This document shows, in pieces, positions 56,511-64,000 of a stretch of 64,000 nucleotides of DNA (position 1 is the first letter of the stretch; every line of letters starts with the position of its first letter). Origin of the DNA: Candidatus Poribacteria bacterium (GTDB lineage Bacteria; Poribacteria; WGA-4E; WGA-3G); the NCBI GenBank assembly GCA_003635315.1, contig PYJD01000045.1, forward strand, positions 1-64,000, read 5' to 3'. The translations under genes were made by a program, and so were the position numbers. The notes under the pieces are model-generated. The model was given only the letters and a program-made list of their open reading frames with translations. It was not told the origin of the DNA and did no database searches.

Positions 56511-57434
56511 ATGGATAGACGACAAGCTATCACTGGTCATACCAAAATTGTTGGAGTAATCGGCTCACCTATTAACCACAGTCGATCCCCTCAAATGCAT
56601 AATGCAGCTCTTTCAAAGGCTGGACTCGACTTTGTATATGTGCCTTTCCATGTGTCTGCTGATGCCATTGATCAAGCAATTAATGGATTTAAGGCATTAA
56701 AGATAATTGGAATAAATGTAACATTACCACATAAACAATCTGTCATTCCATATTTGACTTCAATATCACATGAGGCAGATCTTATTGGTGCTGTAAATAC
56801 GCTTACTTTTTTAGATAATGGTATACATGGAGATAATACGGATGCCCCCGGTTTTTTAAGAGCAATGAATGAGAATAACATCCCTATTCCGATAGGAAAA
56901 GATGTGGTGGTATTAGGGGCTGGAGGTTCCGCACGTGCGATTGTCGTCGCATTGGCTCTCGCTGATGTAAATTCAATTACCATCGTTAACCGTACAGTAC
57001 CAAAGGCAATCACTTTAGCTGAAGAACTTACTAAAAAAATTAGTAAACAGTATGTGGATATAATGTCCAAAGATAATGTTGAGAAAAGCGTAGATGTAAC
57101 TTTTGATACTAACATTACAGGTATGGGGTTTGACGATAAGCAATTACCTGAGGCAATCGTCAATTGTGCAATGTTAGTAAACACCACTTCATCGGGTATG
57201 GATGAATCACAGCCTCTCTTAATTAATCAAGAGTGGTTACAATCTGAAACGATAGTATATGACATTGTCTATACTCCACCAATTACAAAACTGTTAAAAG
57301 CAGCCCAGGAAATGGGTTGTACAACAATTGAGGGTATAGGGATGTTAATTCATCAAGGGGCAATTGCCTTTGAACAATGGACTGGGGTTGAACCGTGCGT
57401 TAATACAATGAAAAATGCACTGTTAATCAACTAA
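56511..57434 (+). CDS. aroE: Shikimate dehydrogenase
   Basis: NADPH-dependent reduction of 3-dehydroshikimate to shikimate in aromatic amino acid synthesis. It has 307 residues. The substrate pocket is VIGSPINHSRSPQMHNAAL; the catalytic Lys/Asp pair is in NVTLPHKQSVIPYL and GDNTDAPGFLRAM. The cofactor fold is VVVLGAGGSARAIVVALA. A stretch of about 20 residues between ISKQYVDIMSK and FDTNITGMGFDD is longer than in short AroE proteins. It closes with TTIEGIGMLIHQGAIAFEQW (in part: EGIGMLIHQGA), as expected. It is followed by the ZapA-like gene after a 13-bp gap. Confidence 0.93.
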   Translation: MDRRQAITGHTKIVGVIGSPINHSRSPQMHNAALSKAGLDFVYVPFHVSADAIDQAINGFKALKIIGINVTLPHKQSVIPYLTSISHEADLIGAVNTLTFLDNGIHGDNTDAPGFLRAMNENNIPIPIGKDVVVLGAGGSARAIVVALALADVNSITIVNRTVPKAITLAEELTKKISKQYVDIMSKDNVEKSVDVTFDTNITGMGFDDKQLPEAIVNCAMLVNTTSSGMDESQPLLINQEWLQSETIVYDIVYTPPITKLLKAAQEMGCTTIEGIGMLIHQGAIAFEQWTGVEPCVNTMKNALLIN

Positions 57435-57447
57435 AAAAGGGATGAAT

Positions 57448-57759
57448 ATGCAAGACGAGCAAAAAACTGAGGAAGAGAGTCAACCTGCTCAGGAAAATCA
57501 AGCCATTCGATTTGTCATTCTGGGTATTCCTTATTCAATCAGACCTACAGAGGAATTAACTGCTGCTGATATTGATGTTTTGGTTACCTATGTTAAGAAT
57601 AGGGTAGAAAGTTATACGCAAAAAGGTTATGACCATACACGTATCCCTATGCTTGTAGCTTTCGATATTGCAAATGAATTACGGGAACTTCAACAGTTCT
57701 ATGAATTACCTATCAATCGGGCGATTGATAAACTTAAGATCGTTCTTGAACCTGAGTAA
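57448..57759 (+). CDS. ZapA-like cell-division protein
   Basis: A 103-residue protein. After a Glu/Gln-rich start it has IRFVILGIPYSIRPTEE, which matches the ZapA beta-hairpin start (I-L-G-x-x-Y-x-I-R). This is followed by an alpha-helical region with IDVLVTYVKNRVESY and MLVAFDIANELRELQQF, the typical ZapA dimerisation helices. ZapA bundles FtsZ at the division site. The central stretch is longer than usual and the match is by pattern only. ATG 57448 is preferred (AAGGG, 6-base spacing) over 57442. It could be co-transcribed with aroE. Confidence 0.6.
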   Translation: MQDEQKTEEESQPAQENQAIRFVILGIPYSIRPTEELTAADIDVLVTYVKNRVESYTQKGYDHTRIPMLVAFDIANELRELQQFYELPINRAIDKLKIVLEPE

Positions 57760-57975
57760 GCGATTATATATATGCAAATAACTCATTTTATATTAGGTTG
57801 TGTAATGTTTTACTTGATAAATGATCTCAATTTGATTTCTATTACTGTATAATATATTCCATTCTCTCAATATATTGACTCATATATACCCTATCTAATG
57901 TAACCAGATTGATAGTTTATTCTAAATAGATAAAACCAAGAGTCACACCCTCTTGATTGGGTTACCAACTTTTTA

Positions 57976-58004
57976 TTGAAATAATCACAAAATTGTGTTA
58001 CACT
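57976..58004 (+). promoter_or_regulatory. Sigma-70-type promoter for the OmpA-like lipoprotein
   Basis: TTGAAA (57976-57981), 17 bases, TACACT (57999-58004), 71 bases before the chosen start codon. The rest of the 57760-58074 gap shows no gene. Confidence 0.55.
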
Positions 58005-58074
58005 ATTACATAACCAATCTTGTATGGAGTAATTAATTTTGGACACTTTCGTATCAATTTTTTGGAGGGATTCC

Positions 58075-58944
58075 ATGAATACCAAAGGAACAATCATTGT
58101 TTCAACTCTATTATTGACAGGCATTCTATTACTTGGCTGTGGGAAGTTAAGTGAGCAAGAGTTTGAAATGTGGAAAAACGAACATGTAGCACAGATTGAC
58201 CAAACCACTGATGAAATTAAAATGCAAGTTACTAAGCTTGAATCAAAGGTTGATCAGAATGATAAAAATACATCCGAAGCTATTTCAAAGGCAAAGGATG
58301 AAGCTATTGCTGCTTCCCAACAAGGGGATGCTGATACCATTGCTGCAGCAAGACAGAACGCTAAGGAAGAGGATTCCAAATTACGCGCAAACCTGTTAAA
58401 AGATATTGAATCGCAATCAAAGAAATCTATGGATTTTGCAAAAGCTGAAGATGCAAAAGTCCAAAAAATGGTGAGCGCAAATGCTAATAGTATAAAAGCA
58501 CAAGGCAATGATATAGCAAAACTAAAAGCTCAAGTAACATCTATTTTAGCCGATTTAGGTGAAGTACAAGCTGAAGTTGCATCACAACCTGCACTATTAG
58601 TTACTGTTAATTTTGGAAGTGGACAAACTGGATTATCTAACAAAGCTAAACAAATGCTTGATGGAATTATTAATCAGATTTTAGAAAATCCTGAAGCACA
58701 AGTCATTATTGTTGGTCATGCTGATGGTACTCCCGTTCTACGGGGTGGACATCGTAGTAACTGGGATTTATCCCAATCAAGAGCTAACTCTGCAGCCAAA
58801 TATTTGAAAGGAAAAGGCATAGAATCTGATAGGATTAAAGCTGTTGGTAAAGCGCATACAGATCCTGTCGCACCACAGAATACCACTGCCGGTAGAGCAA
58901 TGAACCGACGTGTAGAAGTTATACTTAATCCAACAGGTTCATAG
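58075..58944 (+). CDS. OmpA-family lipoprotein with a coiled-coil stalk
   Basis: A 289-residue outer-membrane lipoprotein. The start is ATG 58075 with GGAGGG 6 bases upstream; the ORF extends left but has no ribosome site. The signal peptide ends in the lipobox LLLGC. Residues 20-160 form an Ala/Lys/Asp-rich coiled coil (KMQVTKLESKVDQNDKN and similar), shaped like the stalk of Lpp/Braun-type proteins. The OmpA domain (about 180-280) shows NFGSGQTGLSNKAKQML, IIVGHADGTP and NRRVEVILNP, the peptidoglycan-binding set. It should link the outer membrane to the wall. A strong terminator follows, so it is a single-gene unit. Confidence 0.88.
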   Translation: MNTKGTIIVSTLLLTGILLLGCGKLSEQEFEMWKNEHVAQIDQTTDEIKMQVTKLESKVDQNDKNTSEAISKAKDEAIAASQQGDADTIAAARQNAKEEDSKLRANLLKDIESQSKKSMDFAKAEDAKVQKMVSANANSIKAQGNDIAKLKAQVTSILADLGEVQAEVASQPALLVTVNFGSGQTGLSNKAKQMLDGIINQILENPEAQVIIVGHADGTPVLRGGHRSNWDLSQSRANSAAKYLKGKGIESDRIKAVGKAHTDPVAPQNTTAGRAMNRRVEVILNPTGS

Positions 58945-58989
58945 ATTCGACTTTTATTATTTATAAGGTATTAGCTATTTAAGGAAAGC

Positions 58990-59027
58990 AAGGATGTTCT
59001 ATTCATAGAACATCCTTCACGTTTTTT
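58990..59027 (+). terminator. Strong rho-independent terminator after the OmpA-like gene
   Basis: AAGGATGTTCTAT (58990-59002) and ATAGAACATCCTT (59005-59017) form a perfect 13-bp dyad (realistic loop ATTCAT), followed by CACG and six T. Confidence 0.85.
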
Positions 59028-59083
59028 AAATCATTTACATCATACATTCTCTCTGTTTAGTTTTCTCTATTGAATAAACTCTT

Positions 59084-59794
59084 ATGCGTTATCTACTTAC
59101 CATATTAATATTTATTCTGATATTCTCATCAAATTCTCCTGGGGAAAATGCCGATCTCCTGCAGCCCACATCTAACTATACCAAAATCATCAGTAGTAAG
59201 ATAATGAATCCTTCTATTCAATTATCAATCTATTCGTATAAACCTTCACTTGGTGATTTGAATGATCTTTTGGTAAACCTTGGAATTCCCAAGACACCAT
59301 CTGAATTAATGACTTCATTATCTATCGTACTACACCATCTACCACAAATTGACTCACGTATTGAGATCGGTTATTGGAGTACAGAGTTAAGTACACCCCC
59401 TCCTAACCCTTTGATACTGAACGCCTCATTAACGCCGATTTCTTATCAAATTATCTATAGACCTGAACTTCTATATAATTACATACCAATCTACATTGGT
59501 TGTGGTATAGGATATCTAAGAGCTAATTTCAGTGGAAACTTAACAGAGACACTTGAAGCACAAGGTATTACATTAGGTAGTGATGCATCAAATACAATTG
59601 GTTATGTATTCATTGGTGCTGAATTGCTAAATTGGGAATCCAATCCTGGTTCTGAGAATAGATTTGGAATGAATGCCTCAATTAATCTTGAAATCAAACG
59701 TATTCTTAAGACCATTGAAACAACTACCAACCCTCCTCTTGACATAATCTTGGATGGAACTGCCATTGGACTTGGCGTTAGAACGAAATTCTAA
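59084..59794 (+). CDS. Putative outer-membrane beta-barrel protein
   Basis: A 236-residue exported protein with a signal peptide of about 20 residues (ends SPGENA). The rest alternates short amphipathic strands (IQLSIYSYKPSL, RIEIGYWSTEL, IYIGCGIGYLRANFSG, TIGYVFIGAELLNWES) and ends in a terminal Phe (GVRTKF), the signature recognised by the BAM machinery. No family was recognised. It precedes the O-antigen-ligase-like gene by 8 bp, so both may work in surface structure. Confidence 0.6.
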   Translation: MRYLLTILIFILIFSSNSPGENADLLQPTSNYTKIISSKIMNPSIQLSIYSYKPSLGDLNDLLVNLGIPKTPSELMTSLSIVLHHLPQIDSRIEIGYWSTELSTPPPNPLILNASLTPISYQIIYRPELLYNYIPIYIGCGIGYLRANFSGNLTETLEAQGITLGSDASNTIGYVFIGAELLNWESNPGSENRFGMNASINLEIKRILKTIETTTNPPLDIILDGTAIGLGVRTKF

Positions 59795-59802
59795 TCCTAC
59801 TG

Positions 59803-61203
59803 ATGTCCTTTATACAGAAGAAATATATCGTTGTTATCCTTTCTTGTATATTGTTAGGTTGTGTCATCGGTATATATTCAGAGACACCAATTGCCACAAT
59901 ATGTTTACTATCAATCATTGGCATTTTTGTGTTTATAGGAAAAGAACTGGCATTATGTGCACTTTTAATCTGTTTGCCTTTTTCATTTCGTTATATAATC
60001 CCTCAACTCCTTGAAATACAAACCCCTACAGAACCACTCTTAGGAATGCTTTGTGCAGTTTATTTCTTAAAGAAAATATTAGATTTCACTCTAAAGAATA
60101 AAGATAACAGAACACGGTTTCCTTTCTTACTTCCACTCGGTTTCTTTATATTTGTAACCTTCCTATCAACTATCAATACCCCTGAAGTTTTCGCTACATT
60201 AAAAGGGTCAATACGCGCATCAATCTATATGTTGTTCTCTCTGGTTGTGTATGATATTGTTCGGAATCGTGTGAATTTACACAGAATATCGATAGCAACC
60301 TTTCCAAGTGCTGCAGTGGCAGTTATATGGACTGTTATTGTTCTTATCTATAATATTGATGAATGGCAATGGACAAGTTCATACCGAAATTCACCTTTTA
60401 CGAATTATTCTGTATACGGTTCATTTACCGCCATCTTCTTTTTGGTATGTCTTAGTCGTCTAATGTTTGATAATGGACAGTATGATCGATTCCTATGGAC
60501 TGTGATGGCGATCTGTTTTGGATTTGGATTGATTATGTGCTTTTCACGGGGCGTATGGCTTTCGGTTATTGTAGCTATCGGATTTCTGTTGCTTCAATTG
60601 GGTAAAGGTGTAACACATAGAAAGATACTGTTTATGGGTATAGCTTGTTTAATCATATTGGTTACATTCAGTCTCCCCGGTGTCTATAGCTCTGTTTTGG
60701 AAAGGATTTCAACGACTGTTGATATTAACTACGCCTCCAATAGGGCAAGACTCCTAAGATGGGGACAGGCACTTAATATGTTCCTTCAAAATCCAATATT
60801 AGGGAAGGGGTATGGCGCATTTGCTATGCTGTATGAGGAGGATGTAGCACTTGTTGGAACATATACTGCACAATACCAATTAGGAGCACATAGTGAATAT
60901 TTACAGGTAATGGCTGAATTAGGCATTATTGGATTAGGGGCATGGATTTGGCTTAATCTATCATTTCTACTCTTCGGATTAAAAGCATTGAAAGGCATTG
61001 AAAATGGGTTTTATCGCTCAATTATCATCGGATTGATGGCTTCAGAAATCTCATTAATGATACACTTTATAGTTAATAATCTACTAAATGGGGACGCTAT
61101 AGGTGTACCGTTCTGGGGGATTTACGGTCTGTTACCTGCTGTAGTATATTTGGCAGAAAATAGATCAGAAAATACAACACAAGAAGACCTCTATAGGATA
61201 TAA
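59803..61203 (+). CDS. O-antigen ligase/polymerase-like (Wzy/WaaL) membrane protein
   Basis: A 466-residue inner-membrane protein with about twelve hydrophobic segments and one large periplasmic loop (about 290-380). The typical features of the O-antigen ligase family are CFSRGVWLSVIVAIGF (Arg next to a membrane segment), SNRARLLRWGQALNMFLQNP followed by ILGKGYGAF in the loop and the His-containing GAHSEYLQVMAELGIIGL. The enzyme would transfer or polymerise lipid-linked glycans at the outer face of the inner membrane. Glycan-building genes with which it could work are at 8555-10500, far away, so the target is unclear. Confidence 0.82.
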   Translation: MSFIQKKYIVVILSCILLGCVIGIYSETPIATICLLSIIGIFVFIGKELALCALLICLPFSFRYIIPQLLEIQTPTEPLLGMLCAVYFLKKILDFTLKNKDNRTRFPFLLPLGFFIFVTFLSTINTPEVFATLKGSIRASIYMLFSLVVYDIVRNRVNLHRISIATFPSAAVAVIWTVIVLIYNIDEWQWTSSYRNSPFTNYSVYGSFTAIFFLVCLSRLMFDNGQYDRFLWTVMAICFGFGLIMCFSRGVWLSVIVAIGFLLLQLGKGVTHRKILFMGIACLIILVTFSLPGVYSSVLERISTTVDINYASNRARLLRWGQALNMFLQNPILGKGYGAFAMLYEEDVALVGTYTAQYQLGAHSEYLQVMAELGIIGLGAWIWLNLSFLLFGLKALKGIENGFYRSIIIGLMASEISLMIHFIVNNLLNGDAIGVPFWGIYGLLPAVVYLAENRSENTTQEDLYRI

Positions 61204-61259
61204 TGAAATATTAACAATCTTCTATATAAAGCATTCTACTGTAGATAAACGAGGAATAT

Positions 61260-62618
61260 ATGAATATAATCCATATAATATCAGATACCTTTCGTAGAGA
61301 TAACTTAGAAATGTATGGTGGAAAAGGTTATTGTCCGGCACTGAATGCCTTCGCTGAAAAATGTGTCGTGTTTGATAAAGCATATGTCTGTAGTTACCCT
61401 ACTGTTCCTATTCGCGGTGACCTCGTTACCGGGGAGGTAGGAATTTGTCGACGTGGTTGGGAACCTTTACAACGAAATGTTCCTGTGATTACTAATTCCT
61501 TATCTAAAGCCGGTGTTATTAGTATGATGATTGCAGATACGCCACACCATCTAAATAACGGATTCTTCTATAATCGTGGTTTTACAGGATGGAAGTGGAT
61601 TCGAGGACAAGAAAGTGATCTATTAGAGACACATCCATTCAACTATGATACGGATTTAGTTCGACGCTATAGACAACATACAAGACCCCATCCTGAAAAT
61701 TTACCCGCAGGTATCTATAATCACCTTAAGAATTCTGATTCACGTTTCAATGAAGGGGACACGTTTGTTGCTCAAACAATACAAGCCGCATGTAATTGGC
61801 TTGAGAAGAATTACAAACATGAAAATTTTTATCTTATGGTTGACACATTCGATCCACATGAACCATGGGATGTACCTGATTGGTATATAAGACGGTTTGA
61901 CCCTGAAGATTACGATGGTCCTGAACCGATTTATCCAACATATGGGCACAATAAAATGGATGAACGAACAACACAACGACTCAACAGTTTATATAGAGCT
62001 GAAGCTTCTTTGGTAGACAATTGGATCGGACAACTATTACGAAAAATCGACTATATGGGACTAATGGAAAATACCATGATCCTATTTATGGCGGATCACG
62101 GGTTTCTATTAGGTGAACATGGTCTCATCGCAAAGAATTTGGGGATGTATGAGGAAATTGTACATATACCATTACTCATATACCATCCTGAAGCAAAACC
62201 ACGTCATACTGATGCCTTAGCGAGTATTATTGACATACCAGCCACTATAATAGATGCTTTTGGTGCTGAAAGAGGTAATAATGTGGAAGGTATTAGTCTA
62301 TTGCCAATAGTCATGAATGAAACTGATACTTGTAGAGATTACGCTATTACCCACGGAGCATGGGGTGGTGGATGGAGTCCAGATGGTGGAAGTCCACATG
62401 GAAGTGTTACTGATGGAACTTGGTCATTGCTCTTAGAAAATCAAGGAGCACCAAAAGAGTTATACCATCTCCCTTCTGATCCTCAACAGTTAAATAATAG
62501 ATTTGAATCGGATACAGTTGAAGCACGCAGACTATACCAAGCCTTTTTGGATTTTTTACCCCAACATGGTGGCCCTGATGCTATGGTTCAACAATTTCAA
62601 AGTAGATGGGAATTGTAA
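61260..62618 (+). CDS. Sulfatase-fold (alkaline phosphatase superfamily) hydrolase with a threonine nucleophile site
   Basis: A 452-residue enzyme of the sulfatase family. It begins MNIIHIISDTFRRDN (metal-binding Asp D9). The site that in sulfatases is C/S-x-P-x-R-x4-T-G is present in full as T48-V-P-I-R52 with T57-G58, so threonine replaces the cysteine or serine that is converted to formylglycine. Metal and substrate residues continue in FMADHGFLLGEHGLIAKN, with DTFDPHEPWDVPDWY earlier (in part: DTFDPHEPWD). The C-terminal domain is complete. A threonine nucleophile is the hallmark of nucleotide pyrophosphatase/phosphodiesterase and related enzymes, so phosphoester rather than sulfate hydrolysis is likely. 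There is no adjacent formylglycine-generating enzyme. Confidence 0.85.
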   Translation: MNIIHIISDTFRRDNLEMYGGKGYCPALNAFAEKCVVFDKAYVCSYPTVPIRGDLVTGEVGICRRGWEPLQRNVPVITNSLSKAGVISMMIADTPHHLNNGFFYNRGFTGWKWIRGQESDLLETHPFNYDTDLVRRYRQHTRPHPENLPAGIYNHLKNSDSRFNEGDTFVAQTIQAACNWLEKNYKHENFYLMVDTFDPHEPWDVPDWYIRRFDPEDYDGPEPIYPTYGHNKMDERTTQRLNSLYRAEASLVDNWIGQLLRKIDYMGLMENTMILFMADHGFLLGEHGLIAKNLGMYEEIVHIPLLIYHPEAKPRHTDALASIIDIPATIIDAFGAERGNNVEGISLLPIVMNETDTCRDYAITHGAWGGGWSPDGGSPHGSVTDGTWSLLLENQGAPKELYHLPSDPQQLNNRFESDTVEARRLYQAFLDFLPQHGGPDAMVQQFQSRWEL

Positions 62619-62675
62619 AACACATAGCCTATACTTTGGGATTGTTTTACCTACATCATCACCACATAAAAATGC

Positions 62676-62712
62676 AAAAGGTTGGTGAACTATGAGTTCA
62701 CCAACCTTTTTT
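62676..62712. terminator. Strong bidirectional terminator between convergent genes
   Basis: AAAAGGTTGGTGAACT (62676-62691) and its exact complement (62695-62710) form a 16-bp stem with a 3-base loop, with T tracts on both strands. It separates the sulfatase-fold gene from the Hsp20 genes on the other strand. Confidence 0.9.
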
Positions 62713-62738
62713 AATATTCATTAAGCTTCATTATGATT

Positions 62739-63176
62739 CTATTCCCCAGATGAATCTGAACCAATTTGAATTTCCCTGGGTTTTACCTCTTCTGGTTTTG
62801 GTATCGACAGGGTTAATACACCATCTCTGAATTCGGCATTGATATTGTCTGGTTCAACCTTCGGGGGTAGATAGAAAACCCTTTCAAAACTACCAAAGCG
62901 GGTCTCTTTACGATGATAATTCCTGGTTTCTTCAGAATCTTGATGTTTCTCACCAGTTATTGTAAGTAAATTGTCTTTTACTGAAATACTAACATCATCC
63001 TTTGATACACCTGGCAATTCAGCCCGTACCTCATACCCGTAATCTGATTCAGAGATATCTGTTGTCGGCATCCACTTTGATTCAGTCGATTTAGTATAGG
63101 TACTGAAGGGTCTAAAGATTGTGCGATTAAACCTGTTTGGTGTGAATCCTGGTTTGCGGATGGTTATATAAGTCAT
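62739..63176 (-). CDS. Small heat-shock protein (Hsp20/alpha-crystallin)
   Basis: A 145-residue ATP-independent holdase. The start is ATG 63176 with AAGGAG 7 bases upstream; the longer reading from 63194 would overlap this site. The alpha-crystallin domain spans about 45-130: VRAELPGVSKDDVSISVKDN (in part: VRAELPGVSKDDV), LLTITGEKH, FGSFERVFYLP and DGVLTLSIPK. It lies 84 bp downstream of a second Hsp20 gene on the same strand, with a hairpin between. Confidence 0.92.
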   Translation of the reverse strand: MTYITIRKPGFTPNRFNRTIFRPFSTYTKSTESKWMPTTDISESDYGYEVRAELPGVSKDDVSISVKDNLLTITGEKHQDSEETRNYHRKETRFGSFERVFYLPPKVEPDNINAEFRDGVLTLSIPKPEEVKPREIQIGSDSSGE

Positions 63177-63204
63177 TATTCTACTCCTTGTCATTTGAAT
63201 TGTA

Positions 63205-63252
63205 ATTCTTGATATACCATTTTACAGACTATACAAAAGGTATATCAAGAAT
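63205..63252 (-). promoter_or_regulatory. 14-bp perfect inverted repeat between the two Hsp20 genes
   Basis: ATTCTTGATATACC (63205-63218) and GGTATATCAAGAAT (63239-63252) flank a 20-base loop. Transcribed leftward from the upstream Hsp20 gene it forms a strong hairpin, 15 bases before the ribosome site of the second gene. There is no T tract, so it is not a simple terminator; an operator or an mRNA processing/stability element is more likely. Confidence 0.6.
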
Positions 63253-63260
63253 AGTTTTTA

Positions 63261-63713
63261 TTAGGAATTTACTTCAATCGGTATTTCAGTCGGTTTTTCC
63301 TCTTCGACCTTTGGAATGTAAAGGGTCAAAACTCCATCTTTGAATCCTGCCTTAATTTCCGAGGTATTGACTTGTCGTGGAAGTGTAAAACTTCTTTGGA
63401 ATGTTCCATACCGTCTTTCAACACGATGAATGTTTCTCTCATCACTTTTCTCTTCTTGACGTTTTTCACCTTTTATTGTGAGTAAGTTATCTGTTACAGT
63501 AACATTGACATCACTTTCAAGTACTCCAGGAAGTTCAGCATGGATTTCATAACTATTATCCGTTTCAGTAATATCTACAGTCGGCATCCATGAAGAGCTT
63601 TCTGATTTAGTTTCCACATCATTGGAATCAAGAAGATCACCAAAGATTCTACCCATCTCATTATGTAAGTTGAATAGATTTCCAATCGGTCTGCGTGTGG
63701 TTAAGAAGGTCAT
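63261..63713 (-). CDS. Small heat-shock protein (Hsp20/alpha-crystallin), paralogue
   Basis: A 150-residue Hsp20 with AAGGAG 7 bases before the ATG at 63713. The N-terminus has RPIGNLFNLHNEMGRIFGDLL, in part LFNLHNEMGRIFGDLL, as in typical bacterial Hsp18/IbpA forms. The crystallin domain shows IHAELPGVLESDVNVTV, LLTIKGEKR, YGTFQRSFTLP and DGVLTLYIPK. It is closely similar to the gene at 62739, so the pair is probably a tandem duplication. No CIRCE or clear heat-shock promoter was found in the 287 bp upstream. Confidence 0.93.
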   Translation of the reverse strand: MTFLTTRRPIGNLFNLHNEMGRIFGDLLDSNDVETKSESSSWMPTVDITETDNSYEIHAELPGVLESDVNVTVTDNLLTIKGEKRQEEKSDERNIHRVERRYGTFQRSFTLPRQVNTSEIKAGFKDGVLTLYIPKVEEEKPTEIPIEVNS

Positions 63714-64000
63714 TTTTTTACTCCTTTATATTGTCTGTTGTATACTATAGTTAATACTTAATCGTTGACTTATTCTCATTGAACTTACTTGATGACTATA
63801 ATGCAAAATCAATGCCAAATATCAATATTTTTACAATAAATGTGTTTGAATTATTAAATTTGTATTACTACTATAAGCTATAATCGTTGATGAATACTAA
63901 GATTAGAAAGGATATCCCAAACAATATTCTTATTAAAGGAATTATGATTTATCTGTTTTTAGATTATTCTTCTCATGAATGATGATATGAATATTGAAAA
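63714..64000. other. Intergenic region at the window end
   Basis: AT-rich DNA that must contain the Hsp20 promoter. TATACT-like boxes occur on the minus strand around 63735-63755, but no confident -35 or CIRCE element was seen. No gene is recognised up to the window edge. Confidence 0.3.

Noticed and set aside
1..64000. CRISPR arrays, tRNA and rRNA genes
   Set aside because: No regularly spaced direct repeats, no cloverleaf with a T-arm GGTTCGA-type core and no rRNA-like sequence were seen in any gap; the window simply appears to have none.

Overview
The window is AT-rich (mid-30s % G+C by eye), densely coded chromosomal DNA of a Gram-negative-type bacterium. It has lipoproteins with clear lipoboxes, an OmpA-like protein, a small beta-barrel candidate and an O-antigen-ligase-like protein. 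The mix of two phytanoyl-CoA dioxygenase-family (PhyH) proteins, a Gfo/Idh/MocA oxidoreductase, xylose-isomerase-like TIM barrels, a LamG protein with a conserved C-terminal tail, a sulfatase-fold enzyme, Rpn-type nuclease genes and REP-like palindromes is what I would expect from Candidatus Poribacteria or a related uncultured marine lineage. That assignment is inference, not seen directly. No rRNA, tRNA or CRISPR array was found.

Layout. 1-5.4 kb: the tail of an ISAs1-type transposase, then argS behind a near-consensus promoter, a class-III aminotransferase, mtnP (opposite strand) and an RNase Z-like hydrolase. 5.8-14.6 kb: a TPR lipoprotein reads leftward, and diverging from it is a long rightward run of a 3-hydroxyisobutyrate-dehydrogenase-like enzyme, a sugar nucleotidyltransferase, a family-2 glycosyltransferase, a class-V aminotransferase, a DUF4861-like lipoprotein, a stand-alone TPP-binding half enzyme and an aldo/keto reductase. 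14.7-20.9 kb (leftward): trpA, a conserved unknown, a HEAT-repeat protein, trpB, a 2-hydroxyacid dehydrogenase and an FAD-linked D-lactate-dehydrogenase-like oxidase.

20.9-23.4 kb is a decayed island: a frameshifted nucleosidase pseudogene, an orphan near-consensus promoter, tiny ORFs, hairpins and an internally deleted Rpn gene. 23.6-29.6 kb holds PhyH, LamG (with terminator), Gfo/Idh/MocA, an unusual methyltransferase and the most interesting gene of the window: a HEPN-coiled-coil protein whose C-terminus resembles the C-terminal domain of RecJ but has no nuclease core. 29.6-34.6 kb (leftward): an efflux adaptor, msrA, a DUF6178-like protein split into two overlapping genes, and a sugar isomerase.

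34.9-46.5 kb: comF, smc and a deoxyhypusine-synthase-like protein (rightward); a DAO-type oxidoreductase and recG (leftward); a second PhyH and a nucleoside hydrolase. 46.8-49.0 kb: a palindrome cluster, a full-length Rpn nuclease gene and tandem Fur-box-like repeats. 49.1-57.8 kb (rightward): a DUF368 polyprenyl-phosphate transporter, nadK, recN, a giant fused indolepyruvate:ferredoxin oxidoreductase, aroE and a ZapA-like gene. 58.1-64.0 kb: cell-surface genes ending in a sulfatase-fold enzyme whose nucleophile position is threonine, then two Hsp20 chaperones on the other strand.

Start codons were moved inward from the longest ORF wherever a Shine-Dalgarno sequence or the family alignment favoured it. 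All family names are from memory of motifs; no searches were run.
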